DNA of 64,000 nt from assembly GCA_949987705.1 (NCBI GenBank), contig OX465281.1:159416393-159480392 (forward strand), read 5' to 3'. Source of the DNA: Thereva unica. Taxonomy: Eukaryota; Arthropoda; Insecta; Diptera; Therevidae. Of the stretch, positions 22,588 to 34,450 are shown one piece after another. How positions within the stretch are numbered: the first letter of the stretch is position 1; each line of letters begins with the position of its first letter. A program made the translations under genes and the position numbers. Below the pieces are notes generated by a model. That model did no database searches. It worked only from the letters and a program-made list of their open reading frames with translations, and was not told the DNA's origin.

Positions 22588-23446
22588 TGTTCATCAAATT
22601 CAAATGGATGCTTTCAAATTCACAAAAGGTTCAAGAAATATTCGTGCAACTCAAATTAATTTCGCGTAAATTGCAGTATTAAAAAACTCACGTACACCAA
22701 AAACGTTAATTTTATTAAAAATGAAAATATAACTTTATCAGTACATTTATTCGGATTCAAACTAAATTCTAATTAGATTAATTGCGGTATTCGCTACAAT
22801 TTCGTCGCGATCAAATTCAAAAAGCACAAATTCAAAAATCAAAATTCAAATTCAAGAGAGCCAAGAAAAATCTGTTGCTAACTTATATAGCAAAAGCCTA
22901 CGTGACTACAGCACTTTGACCGCAATTTTCACAAATCAGTTATTACCGCTGCATCGGTTTTCTTGTTTACTCCACCCACATCTTTCCCCTTTTCATATTA
23001 ATTTCAATTCAATTCAATTAATTTCGAGTTCGAATTGTTTACATTTGAAATGTCAAATTGTGATGTGGGTGCAGCAAACAAATATTATTTGTTTAGTGAT
23101 TTTTTGTGATTGTTTACAAAGGTGAGTGACTTAAATCTAATTATTTGTTAAAATATATAATATATATATAAAATTTGTTCTTATATGTTTATTGTTTTTC
23201 GAAACTAATTTTTAATACTAATTCATATTATTTCTTGAATGAACCTAACCTAAAATCTTATATGTTAAAATTTTATACACTATTTAATAACTAAATTTGT
23301 TTTCTGTATTTTAGCTGCTGTTGGTGCCCATTGTTTGGTTTGAGAAGGACGTGTCGTCAGGAAACCTCGCAGGGAAGTATTTTGTATTTATGAGTTCACT
23401 GATGGCGATTGTGTTTTTTATGAACTTTTTAGGTGGATGTCCAACA
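22588..23446 (-). repeat. BEL-1 5' LTR
   Basis: Same length as the other LTR and nearly identical. It is 5' with respect to the minus-strand frame. The 348 bp between it and the ATG hold the primer-binding site and leader. Confidence 0.9.
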
Positions 23447-23535
23447 GCTTCTTTTATTTTTAATCTTCGTATAAAAATTATTATTCATAAAAATTTCGAA
23501 GCGACAAGCAGGTTAAAGGTTCTGGAGAATTGCCC

Positions 23536-25117
23536 ATATATTGAGTCAAGAAAAAAGGGATCAAGGATAGGAAGTTTCTCTTTATCTATTTGTTATTCTA
23601 ATGGGGTGGCAAGCGGCGTGTGTTGAATATAAGCTGATAATTTTGTAGCTTCCATTATATTTTTTAAGATTCTCTTTAAAGATAATTTAAAGGGATAGAG
23701 AATATTTTTATGAATTGTATTTTTCAGTACGGGTTGCCTGAAGTGTTTTTTTGCAAGAAAAATGTAATGATGGTTATAAAAGAGAATAGGTATGAGAAGA
23801 GGTATGCAGGGTTTTATTATTACTATCTTTTTTAAAGTAGTAGTAGAAAAAAATTTGTTTTGACTGGAAAAAATTCCTTATGTTTTCCTTTCTGACTCCA
23901 CTATATGTTTTTTTTTTCAGTTTTTTTAGTTAAACCTTCGATACTTTTACTTTAATCGTTCGCCTTGGGCATTGCTTGCTGTTACGGTATGAGGGGTTGA
24001 TTTATATCTTCCAATTGGTTTATTAATAATATTTGGATTCCTTGGATATTATTTGTAGTTTATTTTTCTATATAGATATATATAATTATGAATTATGGTC
24101 AGCGACTGATACGATAGTGACGGTGGCGGTGTGACGACTGACTGATCGTTGGATCCAGCTTCTTTTTGATCAACTTCCTTCGCTCAGACGGAAACGGATG
24201 AGTTGTTGCGATATTGTTGTAGCGGTGCTGAATAATGCTGCTTTGAATTATTAATGTTGGTGAATTTAACATAAAGCTGTATGCTTGAACACTTCCCTTA
24301 TCCTGACCCTTACGAACCGCCACTGATGAATGAATTAGTTAACTAACTTTCTTTTAATTTACCGTTATGTTATAACCTTAATAAGTAATTAAGGATCAAA
24401 ATCAAAAGTATAGTTAACCTTTAATTGCAGAGGCGGTGTCACGGTGACACAGCGCGTGTTGAAACTGCAATATTTTAAGAACTATCAAACTTATATATCT
24501 GAGTCTTTCAGTAGCTGCTTGTTTTGACTTGACCTTTCGCTAGTCGGTCTCGCGCAAGCGGAAAGTTCACAAGTGTTCTCTATTTCGGACCTCTGGTGTC
24601 ACGGTGACCAAAAAAGACCACAAAAAGTGTGCCAGATTTGTGCCAATGGTGCTATTAATTTATAAAATGTTTATTTTTTCTTGTTTGTCAGAAGTTCATT
24701 TTTTTAATTCTAAAAAAAAATTATAATACTTAGATATTTTAAGATTTCTCTCGTTTTTCATGAAGACTGATATTTAAGGTCCTAAAAATGTGCCATTTTT
24801 ATAATTTTGAAATTAAAAGAATTTATGATTTATTTTTGTTGTTTTCATACTATACATCTAAATCTTGAATGTTTAATCTTTTAGGTAAAAAAGGGTTTCA
24901 CAAGTTTTTTTTAATAAAGATTAAAAAGAATACCGGTTAAAGTAGGGTGTCACCGTGACGTAACCTCAGCAATTATGTTTCACAAAATAGGGTCGGTAAC
25001 TAAAGGTTAAAAAAATCTACATTTTTTAAAATTTGCTTGGGCCCTTGCGCAAGGCCCCTGCAAGAGCGAGGCCCCGGGCGATTGCCCTGTTTGCCACCCC
25101 CTAAAGCCGCCGCTGGG
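23536..25117. other. Unassigned AT-rich region with three GTCAC-GTGAC palindromes
   Basis: I find no coding frame with a recognisable domain. The palindromes GTCACGGTGAC (24438-24448, 24598-24608) and GTCACCGTGAC (24949-24959) recur over 520 bp. A GC-rich patch lies at 25040-25110. This may be older repeat or unique host sequence. Confidence 0.4.
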
Positions 25118-25345
25118 TAGAGGTCCCGCCAAAAGAGTTGATGCCGGAGCGCGCAGCTGGGGAAATTAGAACTGCACACAAATAAGAATTGGGCACATAT
25201 TAATAAGAAATGCCCTTATGTATTTTCAAATTTCCCCTTCGAAATTTGTTGCGACTTGGCTAAGGGACGGGAAAGGCATGCGGGGATTCTACTGCGCATG
25301 GAAAACCCGACTTTCTCGGCATCAACTCTTTTGGCGGGACCTCTA
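25118..25345. mobile_element. 228-bp MITE with perfect 30-bp TIRs
   Basis: The ends TAGAGGTCCCGCCAAAAGAG (25118-25137) and its exact reverse complement (25326-25345) extend inward to TTGATGCCG. The element begins and ends with TA, as expected for a Tc1/mariner-type TA target. The interior has no open frame. Confidence 0.85.
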
Positions 25346-25499
25346 TAAGTGGCTTAGGTAATAGGGATAATGGATTTTCAAAGCTTAGTTGATAGGATTG
25401 TAGGGTTTTAATAGCTCAGGCTTAATATTCAGTTTTGGAATTAATTTCTTTTCGCTCGGTGAAAGTACCCTCATTAGAATCGTTATTGAGAAAAAATGT

Positions 25500-25800
25500 C
25501 AGGAAATTTTCTAACAAGTCAGAAAATTTGTCAGGGAATCTCATTTTCAGTTCTGGTAACCCTATGTGTAAGTGAACCATTCAGGGCGGCAAAGAAATAA
25601 TCTCTCCATCGTGGGAGTTGCACTCTTAACGACATGTTTTTTAGTAGAGTGCTTTCCGGAGAGCTGTTTAGTGATTTGGTACAGCACCTTACTGTTGCCT
25701 GTGTTTGCCGCGTTTTCCGCTTTTTCTGCGAGCTCATTTATCTGCTGCCTTCCGGATGGCGACTCCCACAGCGATCTGCACTGATGTAAATTATTTTTTT
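25500..25800 (-). pseudogene. RTE-type LINE fragment, linker before RT
   Basis: The minus strand reads INELAEKAENAANTGNSKVL followed by YQITKQLSGK and, in the next frame, LPRWRDYFFAALNGS. This matches the segment between endonuclease and RT in RTE/BovB-like LINEs (linker helices, then R-W-x-x-Y-F). A frameshift near 25610 separates the two parts. Neither catalytic domain is present. Confidence 0.6.
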
Positions 25801-26335
25801 TATTTAATTTCTGCCAAATTGATCGCACGATGTGCTGATGGATGGTGATAATTTTACAGGATATCCTACGACGAAAGTTGATAAATCCACCGAAACTGTG
25901 GAATTTATCGATGTTGCGGAATCCAACGGTGAAAAAATGAGGAGTCCCACGACGAAAAATGAGGTATTCCGGGACGAAACTTTGGACCGAATGTCCCTCC
26001 TCGGGCGGCAATGTTTTAGATGTGGGCTTTTCCACACCCGTTCTGCTATCGGTTATGGAATATTTTTATTGAAACTCGTGCAGCCACGTTATAAATTACA
26101 TTTACTTTTCTTATCCTTGTGCACACTACTGAGATTGGAGAGTCACTGCCCAAGTACTTGCAGTAAAAACTCTTCGACCCGTTGAACTCTGCACCAGGAA
26201 TTTCTTGTACTAAAGAAAGCTGTTTTCCAATTCGTGATCCAGAGTTCAATGGGTTTTACATTAGACTTCACAATATCTTCATGTCTTAAAATTAAGGAAA
26301 ATTTGATTAGAAACTCAATTTATTAATTGTCGTGG
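25801..26335. other. Region with weak minus-strand frames, unidentified
   Basis: A minus-strand frame continues upstream of the RTE fragment to 26035 (PEYLIFRRGTPHFFTVGF) and another covers 26046-26249 (AEFNGSKSFYCKYLG). I recognise neither. They may be remnants of another element. Confidence 0.3.
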
Positions 26336-26339
26336 ACGG

Positions 26340-27075
26340 AACAGTATGCTCAAAATATTATTTGGTCCATGGCGACCATCTCAAGAGGGCGGATTAACAT
26401 TTTTTCCACAACCCCCTCGACATGGGTTTCAAATGAAAGAGTATCATAAGTAGAATACCATAAGCAATATATTGCTTGATCCATGGCGGCCATCCTCAAA
26501 AGAGCGGATTAACATTTTCTTCACAACCCCCTCGACATGGGTATTAAATGAAAGGGCATCATAAGTCGAATGCAATAATCTATGTCTTTAAATTCATGGC
26601 GGCCTCCTCAAGAGGGTGGATTATAATTCTCTTCAGAATCCTTTCGATATGAGTATCAAATGAAAGTGTATGAGAAGTAGAAGACCATTAGTTATATAGT
26701 ATACTCAATATATCGTTTGGTCCATGGCGGCCATCTCAAGAGGGCGGATTAACATTTTCTTCACAACCAATCGACATGGGTTATAAATGTAAGGGTATGA
26801 TAAGTAGAATACCATTAGCAATATAGTATACTCAATATTTCGTTTAGTGCATGGTGGCCATCTCAAGAGGGGGGATTAATATTTCTTCACAACACCCGCG
26901 ACGTGGGTACTACAGGAAAGGGTGTGATAAGTAGAATACAATAAGCTATATGGTGTCATTGTAAATTGAACTTGGTGGCTAACATAAACTGGTGGATTGC
27001 CTAACTTTACAATAACCTCGAAATGGAAATCAAATGAAAGGACATGCCATGTAGAATAAAATAAGCTATGTGACG
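26340..27075 (-). repeat. Satellite array, minus orientation, about six units
   Basis: Units of roughly 110-135 bp recur, each with GGCGGCCATCTCAAGAGG, GCGGATTAACATTTTCTTCA, CGACATGGGTATCAAATGAAAG-like and AAGTAGAATACCATAAG blocks. They are the reverse complement of the array at 31990-34450. The last unit toward 27075 is degraded. Confidence 0.85.
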
Positions 27076-27293
27076 TAATTCAAAATTTAATATGCACACC
27101 AGTTACAAAAAGGAAATTAATACAGAAAATTATTTAAAGTAAAATGTAAGATAAGATTTTCAGATAATTACGACTGAAATTTAATTTATAGATGTTTTTA
27201 TATGGAGAAAGCAGTTAAATACAATCAAAAGTCATCTAAACGTTTTTCAGTAAAAGAGTAGTTGCGAGTACTCACGAGTGGAAATAAATGATC

Positions 27294-27695
27294 AAATAAA
27301 ATAAATGGTTAAAACAATTTTTAAAAAAAAATTCTTTTCATTAACTAAAAAATGTACTGAAAAGTAAAAAATAAAAAATATTTTAAAGAAAGCGTGAAAT
27401 TTCAATTTTAATGAAAAAGTTAATTAAAAGAATGGCGCATTTTTCATCAAAAAATTTTGTTGGAATTTGAAATTAACAAAGCAAACAATTGAGGGTTATT
27501 GTAAATCTCACGCGATTTACAGTTATATTTTCAATTTTTGATGAAAAATGCGCCATTCTTTTAATTAACTTTTTCATTAAAATTGAAATTTCACGCTTTC
27601 TTTAAAAAAATTTTTATTTTTTACTTTTCAGTACATTTTTTAGTTAATGAAAAGATTTTTTTTTAAAAATTTTTTTTAACCATTTATTTTATTTT
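27294..27695. repeat. Long hairpin (fold-back), 163-bp arms
   Basis: The left arm 27294-27456 and right arm 27532-27695 are reverse complements with a few indels in A/T runs. The spacer is 75 bp and there is no open frame. AT content is very high. Confidence 0.85.
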
Positions 27696-27719
27696 CTACT
27701 TTTTAGTTTATTATATGTA

Positions 27720-28560
27720 TTCCGCCATTTTATGATGGCAATTCTATTAGATTTAAAATTACGTCACACAGTTTACTGTATTCATTTGATACCCATGTCG
27801 TGGGCTCGATGGAACATAATTGCAAAAACGGCCGCCATCTCGGAACCGTCTTCTTGATTTTTTTACAAAAAGGTCAGATTGCATTTAGTACTTATACATG
27901 ATGAGTTGAACTCAAGTTGAACCCAAGTCTAACTACATGTAAACGGGAGTCGAGTTGGGTTAAGGTTGACTGAACTCGACTCAGCTCTGCTACCTGGGTT
28001 TAGTTGAAATTATGCATACGGACATGAGTTCAGTATTTGAGTAGTTGAATTTAGTTGACAGCAGCATCTCTGTGTTTGTTTGTGATTTTTTGTAACGTGT
28101 ATTGCTTCTTTATTATCAACTCACCCTTAACTCAACTATTCATCTCATCATTCATACACATTAACCACCCGAACTACGAGTGTGTGCAAAATTGGAAGTT
28201 GATCGGTTATATTTTCTACTTTTTAGTCTATTATAAGCTTTCCGCAATTTAGTGTTGGCCGCCATTTTGAATTTGGAATGACGCCACATAGCTTATTGTG
28301 TTCTACCTGTCATATCCTTTCATTTGATACCCATGTCAGAGGGCCACGGAGCACAATTTCAAAAATCGGGCGCCATTTTGGAACCGCCATCTTGATATTT
28401 TTACAAAATGGCCAGATTGCATTGTCATCCAAACTAAACGTGTATGCAAAATTTCAGCTCTATCCGAAACCGGGAAGTGGGTCAAATTTAACTTCCAAGA
28501 TTTGACGACAAACAGTGTAAGTTAAATAAAAGAATTTAAAAAGCTAATATTGAAATAAAA
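27720..28560 (+). repeat. Dispersed repeat with TTTGATACCCATGTC units and gene-like 3' block
   Basis: Two plus-orientation copies of the satellite core (27780-27850 and 28310-28400) are each preceded by a TGACGCCACATAGCTTATTG-type block. They are followed by GTATGCAAAATTTCAGC ... GGGTCAAATTTAACTTCCAAGATTTG. The same arrangement occurs at 6860-7080 and closes the large array at 34190-34445. A GAGTTGGGTT-rich stretch (27890-28110) interrupts it. I see no coding content. Confidence 0.6.
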
Positions 28561-28733
28561 ATCATATAAAATTAATTTGGCTTACTTCTTCATTTTAATT
28601 TTCACGAATTTCAAAATCAAACATATTGGTATATTATTAGTAGATTTAGGTAACAACATATATCCGTCATAATATCATGAACATGTTAAAAAGTGATTGA
28701 AAAATGTCATACAAAAGACTAAAAAGCAGATAA

Positions 28734-29106
28734 TAATTATTAGATAAAAAAACTTTTTAATATAGCACGTTTTTATGACGAGCCAAAAAGAATAAAATAA
28801 TTTCTCCTAGCCCCATACAGATTTAGAACCTCAAACATATTCCTAACCCCATACAGATAGTCCTGAAAATTTGTGATTGTAATTTTGTAATAGCTTTGAA
28901 AATATTTGTAAGATTTTAAACGATCTTCCAAATATTTTCAAAGCTATTACAAAATCACAATCACAAATTTTCAGGACTATCTGTATGGGGTTAGGAATAT
29001 GTTTGAGGTTCTAAATCTGTATGGGGCTAGGAGAAATTATTTTATTCTTTTTAGCTCGTTATAAAAACGTGCTATATTAAAAAGTTTTTTTTTTATCTAA
29101 TAATTA
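28734..29106. repeat. Near-perfect hairpin element, copy 1
   Basis: The left arm 28734-28908 and right arm 28929-29106 are reverse complements from TAATTATTAGATAAAA inward, with a 20-bp spacer. It abuts the 3' end of the env relic. A second, more diverged member is at 38075-38386. Confidence 0.9.
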
Positions 29107-30210
29107 CTTTGTTACTGAAGTCTCTATTATTTATTCTGATAGTACAATTATTGAAATTTATGAAATAGTTTCCTTTTAGTGTAAAAATCCTTTCATCACA
29201 AGTTCTTTTTAACTTCCCAGATTTAATATTATTAACAATTAAAATGTTTTCTTCAATTAGTGAAATTTCTTCCTCTACTTGTTTTATGAATTGACATTTT
29301 CCGAGAATAACACAATTCTTGCTTTTACTCAATTCTTTTAGAGCCTTCCTTCGGAATATGTAAAGACTTTGTTATTATATCTAATTATATATTCGATTTC
29401 TGAAATTACTTTTATATTTTCCGAATTTACAATTGGTAGGTGATAACTTTTTGCTAACCATTATGCTATGAATGGGAATTTTTATTACAAAAATTATGGA
29501 TTCATCGAAATGTTTTGCGACGGCTAAACGAATGTTAGAAAGCTTATTGAAATCGATATTATACGTGTTTATCTCTTCGTCGGTTAAAATATTTGGTTGT
29601 AAGAGTCCTAATCTTTCTGAGGCTATGTTATTCACTTGTCTTCCTATATAATCCAATTTAAACATTTGTTCAATGAAAGCATTTTCCGATAAGATTTTCA
29701 TTTCTGTACGATTTAAGTAGTCTAATTTATCTAGAATTTTTTTTCTGTCTGCATTGATAATATTTTCAAAATGCATAAAGGTTTTATTAAAATTATTGTT
29801 AATCTTAACCTGTTGGTTAGAATTCTGAATTAAGTTATGGTTACTTTGATCTACCTCAGTGAGATGATTTTCAATAGCCAATTTATCATCATCATCCATG
29901 GTGCCGAATAACCACTTAAATACCTTAGCTCCTATATGTATTAATGAGCCCTCTCTTACTTCTATATGGGATAAGTGTTTTAATTCCACTTTTAATTCTC
30001 CTTACTTTATTGTTTATTAAATCCTTATTATCATCTAAATCTAATAGGGCTAAAGTTGACTCTAATTTGTTAACTAAGTTTAAAATTTCATGTGGGTAAA
30101 CTCTGTGCAGGATGATTTCAAACTGATCCGCTATTTCCACGATACTTACTTTTATTTCTGTATAACCTAAATCGGTCTCTATTCTTTTAATTGTCATTGC
30201 CTGTAAGGAT
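29093..30210 (-). pseudogene. env: Gypsy-B env (errantivirus-type) relic
   Basis: Three minus-strand frames (30197-29925, 29989-29381, 29332-29093) follow each other and together resemble the F-type envelope protein of insect errantiviruses. An N-terminal surface part leads to a furin-type site (RSKRGLI). Then comes a fusion-peptide-like stretch with VFKWLFGTMDDDD and a long helical region with Asn-rich and coiled-coil character. Frameshifts near 29950 and 29360 break it. The transmembrane anchor and cytoplasmic tail are missing because the hairpin at 28734-29106 marks the end. It lies downstream of a gypsy integrase once the 30470-34815 insertion is discounted. Confidence 0.75.
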
Positions 30211-30989
30211 ATTTTCTCTTCTTCTTATTTAGTATCTTATTTTATAATTCATTCACGTTATAAGACATTTTTTTTGTTTATTTATTTCTTTTTTTCTCTT
30301 TTTTTTCTCACTCTAATTTTACATCTTTATTTTAAGTATATTTTGTTTGTTATACCACCTTTTTATTGTACTAATTTAAGATTTATTCTTGTGTACAATG
30401 ATTATCCAATAAATAATAATAATAATATTACTGGTCTGGTTATCAGAAGTGTCCATAGGAGTAGTGTCGCCATTATGGGCCGTCCTCACTACGCGGACTT
30501 AGATCCTACGCGCTTTTCGCCGTACGGCCTCTGACAAAAGCGCGCATGAGTTCTGAATCGTGAGCAAATTGAGAAAACAAATCAATTTTTGTTTGAAAAA
30601 ACATACGCGCTTTTGAAAAGCCCGTATTGTGTAGATGTACAATGTACCTTTTTAAGCACAGCCTTTGGTCCGCGCAGTTTGGCTGTACTGCCTTTGCCAT
30701 TAAAAATATCGCAAAAAAGGCATTAAACTCTATATGAAAAAAAAAATCAGGTGCGGCCATGGGACCCCCGTCAGGAACGAAGTTCCTTACGATTTTTTTA
30801 CAACTGCGAATGTAACTCCAAATAAAATCTGTATATTTTATTTATTTTTACTTTATACCATTTTTCAAGCAAATAATGTAAAGGATCGAATCAAATCAAA
30901 AATTTAATTTAATATTTTAGGAAAATATTTATTATAATATTAACATTCCAAAACTTTCAAAAAAAAAAATTTCAAATTTTATCACCAAA

Positions 30990-32001
30990 TTGTAACATAG
31001 AAATTATTGGCTTATGATAACTATAATAAGATGCATATACTTCAGAATCAATTTTGTACAAGAATCTTGAAAAAACGGCATCAACTGTAGTACAGTATTT
31101 CGTTGTGTACTGTGCTGGATCATTATTCATACTCAAATTAAATGTGTCAGATAAAAAGGATGTGAAGATTTTAAATTTGTCTTTTTCATTGAAGTTAATA
31201 TTAAAGTCTCCAGATAATATTATATTAGTGGAAGTTTATGACATAGTAATTTATATTCTCTCTCAGTATATTCTAACAGGGATCGATGAATAAATAATGT
31301 AATATAGTCAATCTTTTGATTTCGTGATATATAAACAGCTACAATAACTATTTCATGATCTTTTCTTATTTTACAAATCATTGAACAAATGTCTCCAACT
31401 GATGAATGTCTAGTACTCAATGCACTCAAAATAGTTTCCATATTTGGTTGGCAAATGTTGACACTATCTTTATAGTTTTGGTATATTGCGACCCACCTGC
31501 ATGAATATTGTCTCGTTTATAATGAGAAATGCAATTGAAATTAGGAAGGATAATTTCTTCTTCATTTCTCATCCATGTTTCAGTAAGTAATAGAATATTA
31601 CAATTTTCAGTAACTGGATCAATGAAATCTAAAATATGATTTTTTAAACTTTGGCAATTAAAAGTTAATACTGAAAGACCTATTTTGGTACAAATCATAT
31701 CCAAAACCATTTGCGTTCTGGTCTGCAATGTGTTTAAAGATAATCTTTGAAATTCTTGCAGCTATTTCTCTGTTGATCTAGCTTGCTTTCGATTATGATA
31801 AAACTTAAATTTCGTTGGATCATCTTGAGGTGTTACAATATACAAATTTTCTATATTTGTTGCACGAAATAACGCAACGTATACAAGTTCTTGGGAATGA
31901 TCTTTGCTGTACTCGTAAACAATTTCACTGAAAGTTCCATTCTGCGATTTATGTATGGTCATAGCGCAAGCCGCAATTAAAGGTGGTGTTCCACTTATCA
32001 T
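30990..32001 (-). pseudogene. Helentron-type helicase C-terminus fused to endonuclease domain
   Basis: The first minus-strand frame (32001-31762) carries the last Pif1-helicase motifs: IAACAMTIHKSQNGTF (motif V) and ELVYVALFRATNIENLYIV (motif VI, with Phe where Ser is usual). Next, 31728-31426 opens an endonuclease/exonuclease/phosphatase domain (LSVLTFNCQSLKNH; ILLLTETWM). This continues in other frames to SGDFNINF (about 31200) and the terminal SYHKPI (about 31020). A helicase with a C-terminal apurinic-like endonuclease is the hallmark of Helentrons. Stops or shifts occur near 31760, 31435 and 31220. Everything upstream (Rep domain, most of the helicase) is replaced by the satellite array. 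Confidence 0.8.
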
Positions 32002-34450
32002 ACCCTTTCATTTGATACCCATGTCGAGGGAACTGTGAAGAAAATGGTAATCCGCCCTCTTGAGATGGCCGCCATGAATATAAAGACATAGCCTACTGCA
32101 TTCTACTTATAATGCCCTTTCATTTGATACCCATGTCGAGGGAGTGGTGAAGAAAATGGTAATCCGCCCTCTTGAGATGACCGCCATGTACCAAACGATA
32201 TATTGAAAATACTATATTGCTTATGGTGTTCTACTTATCATACTCTTTCATTTGATACCCATCTCGAAGGGGTTGTGAAGAAAATGGTAATCCGCCCTCT
32301 TGAGATGGCCGCCATGGACCAAATGATGAATTGAGTATGCTATATTGCTTATGGTGTTTCATTTATCATACTCTTTCATTTGATACCCATATTGAGGGAA
32401 CTGTGAAGGAAATGGTAATCCGCCCTCTTGAGATGGCCGCCATGGACCAAACGATATATTGAGTACACTATATTCCTTATGGTGTCCCACTTATCATACC
32501 CTTTCATTTGATACCCATGTCTCGGGTGTTGTGAAGAAAATAGTAATACGCCCTCTTGAGATGACCGCCATGAATATAAAGACATAGCCTACTGCATTTT
32601 ACTTATAATGCCCTTTCATTTGATACCCATGTCAAGGGGGTTGTGAAGAAAATGGTAATCCGCCGTCTTAAGATGGCCGCCATGGACCAAATGATATATT
32701 GAGTATACTTTATTGCTTAAGGTATTCCACTTATCATACCCTTTCATTTGATAGCCATGTCTCGGGTGTTGTGAAGAAAATAGTAATCCGCCCTCTTGAG
32801 ATGGCCGTCATGAATATAAAGACATAGCCTACTGCATTCTACTTATAATGCCCTTTCATTTGATACCCATGTCGAGGGAGTGGTAAAGAAAATGGTAATC
32901 CGCCCTCTTGAGATGACCGCCATGGACCAAACGATATATTGAATATACTATATTGCTTATGGTGTTTTACTTATCGTACTCTTTCATTTGATACCCATCT
33001 CGAAGGGGTTGTGAAGAAAATGGTAATCCGCCCTCTTGAGATGGCCGCCATGGACCAAATGATAAATTGAGTATACTATATTGCTTATGGTGTTTCACTT
33101 ATCATACTCTTTCATTTGATACCCATGTCGAGGGAACTGTGAAGGAAATGGTAACCCGCCCTCTTGTGATGGCCGCCATGAATATAAAGACATAGCCTAT
33201 TGCATTCTACTTATAATGCCCTTTCATTTGATACCCATGTCCTGGGGTTGTGAAGAAAATGGTAATCCGCCCTCTTGAGATAACCGCCATGGACCAAACG
33301 ATATATTGAATATTCTATATTGCTTATGGTGTTCTACTTATCGTACTCTTTCATTTGATACCCATTTCGAAGGGGTTGTGATGAAGATGGTAATCCGCCC
33401 TCTTCAGATGGCCGCCATGGACCAAATGAAAAATTGAGTATACTATATTGCTTATGGTGTTCCACTTTTCATACTCTTTCATTTGATACCCATGTCGAGG
33501 GCACTGTGAAGAAAATGGTAATCCGCCCTCTTGAGATAACCGCCATGGACCAAACGATATATTGAGTATACTATATTGGTTATGGTGTTCTACTTATCAT
33601 ACTCTTTCATTTGATACCCATCTCAAAGGGGTTGTGAAGAAAATGGTAATCGGCCCTCTTAAGATGGCCACTATTGACCAAATGATAGATTGAGTATACT
33701 ATATTGCTTATGGAGTTCTACTTTTCATAGCCTTTTATTTTGATACTCATGTCTAGGTGTTGTGCAGAAAATGGTAATCCGCCCTCTTGAGATGGCCGCC
33801 ATGAATCTAAAGACATAGCCTATGGCATTCTACTTATAATGCCCTTTCATTTGATACCCATCTCAAGTTCGTTGTGAAGATAATGGTAATCCGCCCTCTT
33901 GAGATAACCGCCTTGGACCTAACTATAAATTAAGTATACTATATTGCTTATGGTGTTCTACTTATCATACTCTTTCATTTGATACCCATGTCGAGGGGGT
34001 TGTGAAGAAAATGGCAATTCACCCGCTGGAGATGTCCGCCATGGACCAAATGATATTTTGAGTATACTATATTGCTTATGGTGTTCTACTTATCATATCC
34101 TTTCATTGGATACCCATGTCGAAAGGGTTGTGAAGAATATTTCAATCCGCCCTCCTGAGACGGCCTCCATGGATCTAAAGGTATATACTATATTGCATTG
34201 TCATGGGAGCTAAAGCTGTGTGCAAAATTTCAGCATGATAGGATACCCGGAAGTATTTGTAAAATCGATTGCAAAATTTGTTCCTTGAAGAAAACAGTAC
34301 TCCGTCCTCTTGAGGCCACGGCCATGAATCTGACGGTATAATTGGTATACCATAGTGCATTGTCATCGGAGCTGAAGCTGTGTGCAAAATTTCAGGGTGA
34401 TCGGGTAACCAGAAGTATTAAAAAAATCGGTTGCAAGATTTGTACCGGAC
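31990..34450 (+). repeat. Satellite array, 18 units of about 110-135 bp
   Basis: I count 18 occurrences of the core CTTTCATTTGATACCCATGT (allowing variants) between 32000 and 34115, each followed by GGTAATCCGCCCTCTTGAGA and TGGCCGCCATG. Two unit types alternate: one continues AATATAAAGACATAGCCTAC, the other GACCAAACGATATATTGAG and TATTGCTTATGGTGTTC. The last part (34190-34450) carries two GTGTGCAAAATTTCAG blocks and ends in ACAGACAGAC. The first unit directly abuts the truncated helicase frame at about 31990-32001. Confidence 0.9.

Larger units (their letters stand above)
15957..23446 (-). mobile_element. Complete BEL/Pao LTR retrotransposon (BEL-1)
   Basis: Two 859-bp LTRs (15957-16815 and 22588-23446) bracket a single long minus-strand frame with BEL domain order. 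The element is flanked by the 5-bp direct duplication GCTTC (15952-15956 and 23447-23451). I count two differences between the LTRs (16431 and 16464 relative to the other copy), about 0.2%, so insertion is recent. A primer-binding site matching tRNA-Tyr is present at the expected end. It is the only element in the window with every structural part in place and no visible lesion. Confidence 0.95.
15095..23535. mobile_element. Short TIR element split by the BEL insertion
   Basis: The left end GGGCGATTCTCCAGAACC (15095-15112) continuing to 15121 and the right end at 23509-23535 are inverted repeats, 26 of 27 positions matching. Both are flanked by ATAT. Removal of the BEL element (15957-23446) and one copy of its 5-bp duplication leaves about 945 bp of AT-rich sequence without an open frame. 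It holds repeated TGACATGGTTACAATTTTGA blocks at 15260-15320. It is best described as a nonautonomous DNA transposon (MITE) of unassigned superfamily. Confidence 0.7.

Noticed and set aside
31010..31728. Separate LINE endonuclease
   Set aside because: The endonuclease frame directly follows helicase motifs V and VI in the same orientation, and no RT follows it. The order fits a Helentron gene better.
26340..34450. CRISPR-like array
   Set aside because: Unit length (110-135 bp), diverged units and the eukaryotic context fit a satellite. There are no short identical repeats with unique spacers.
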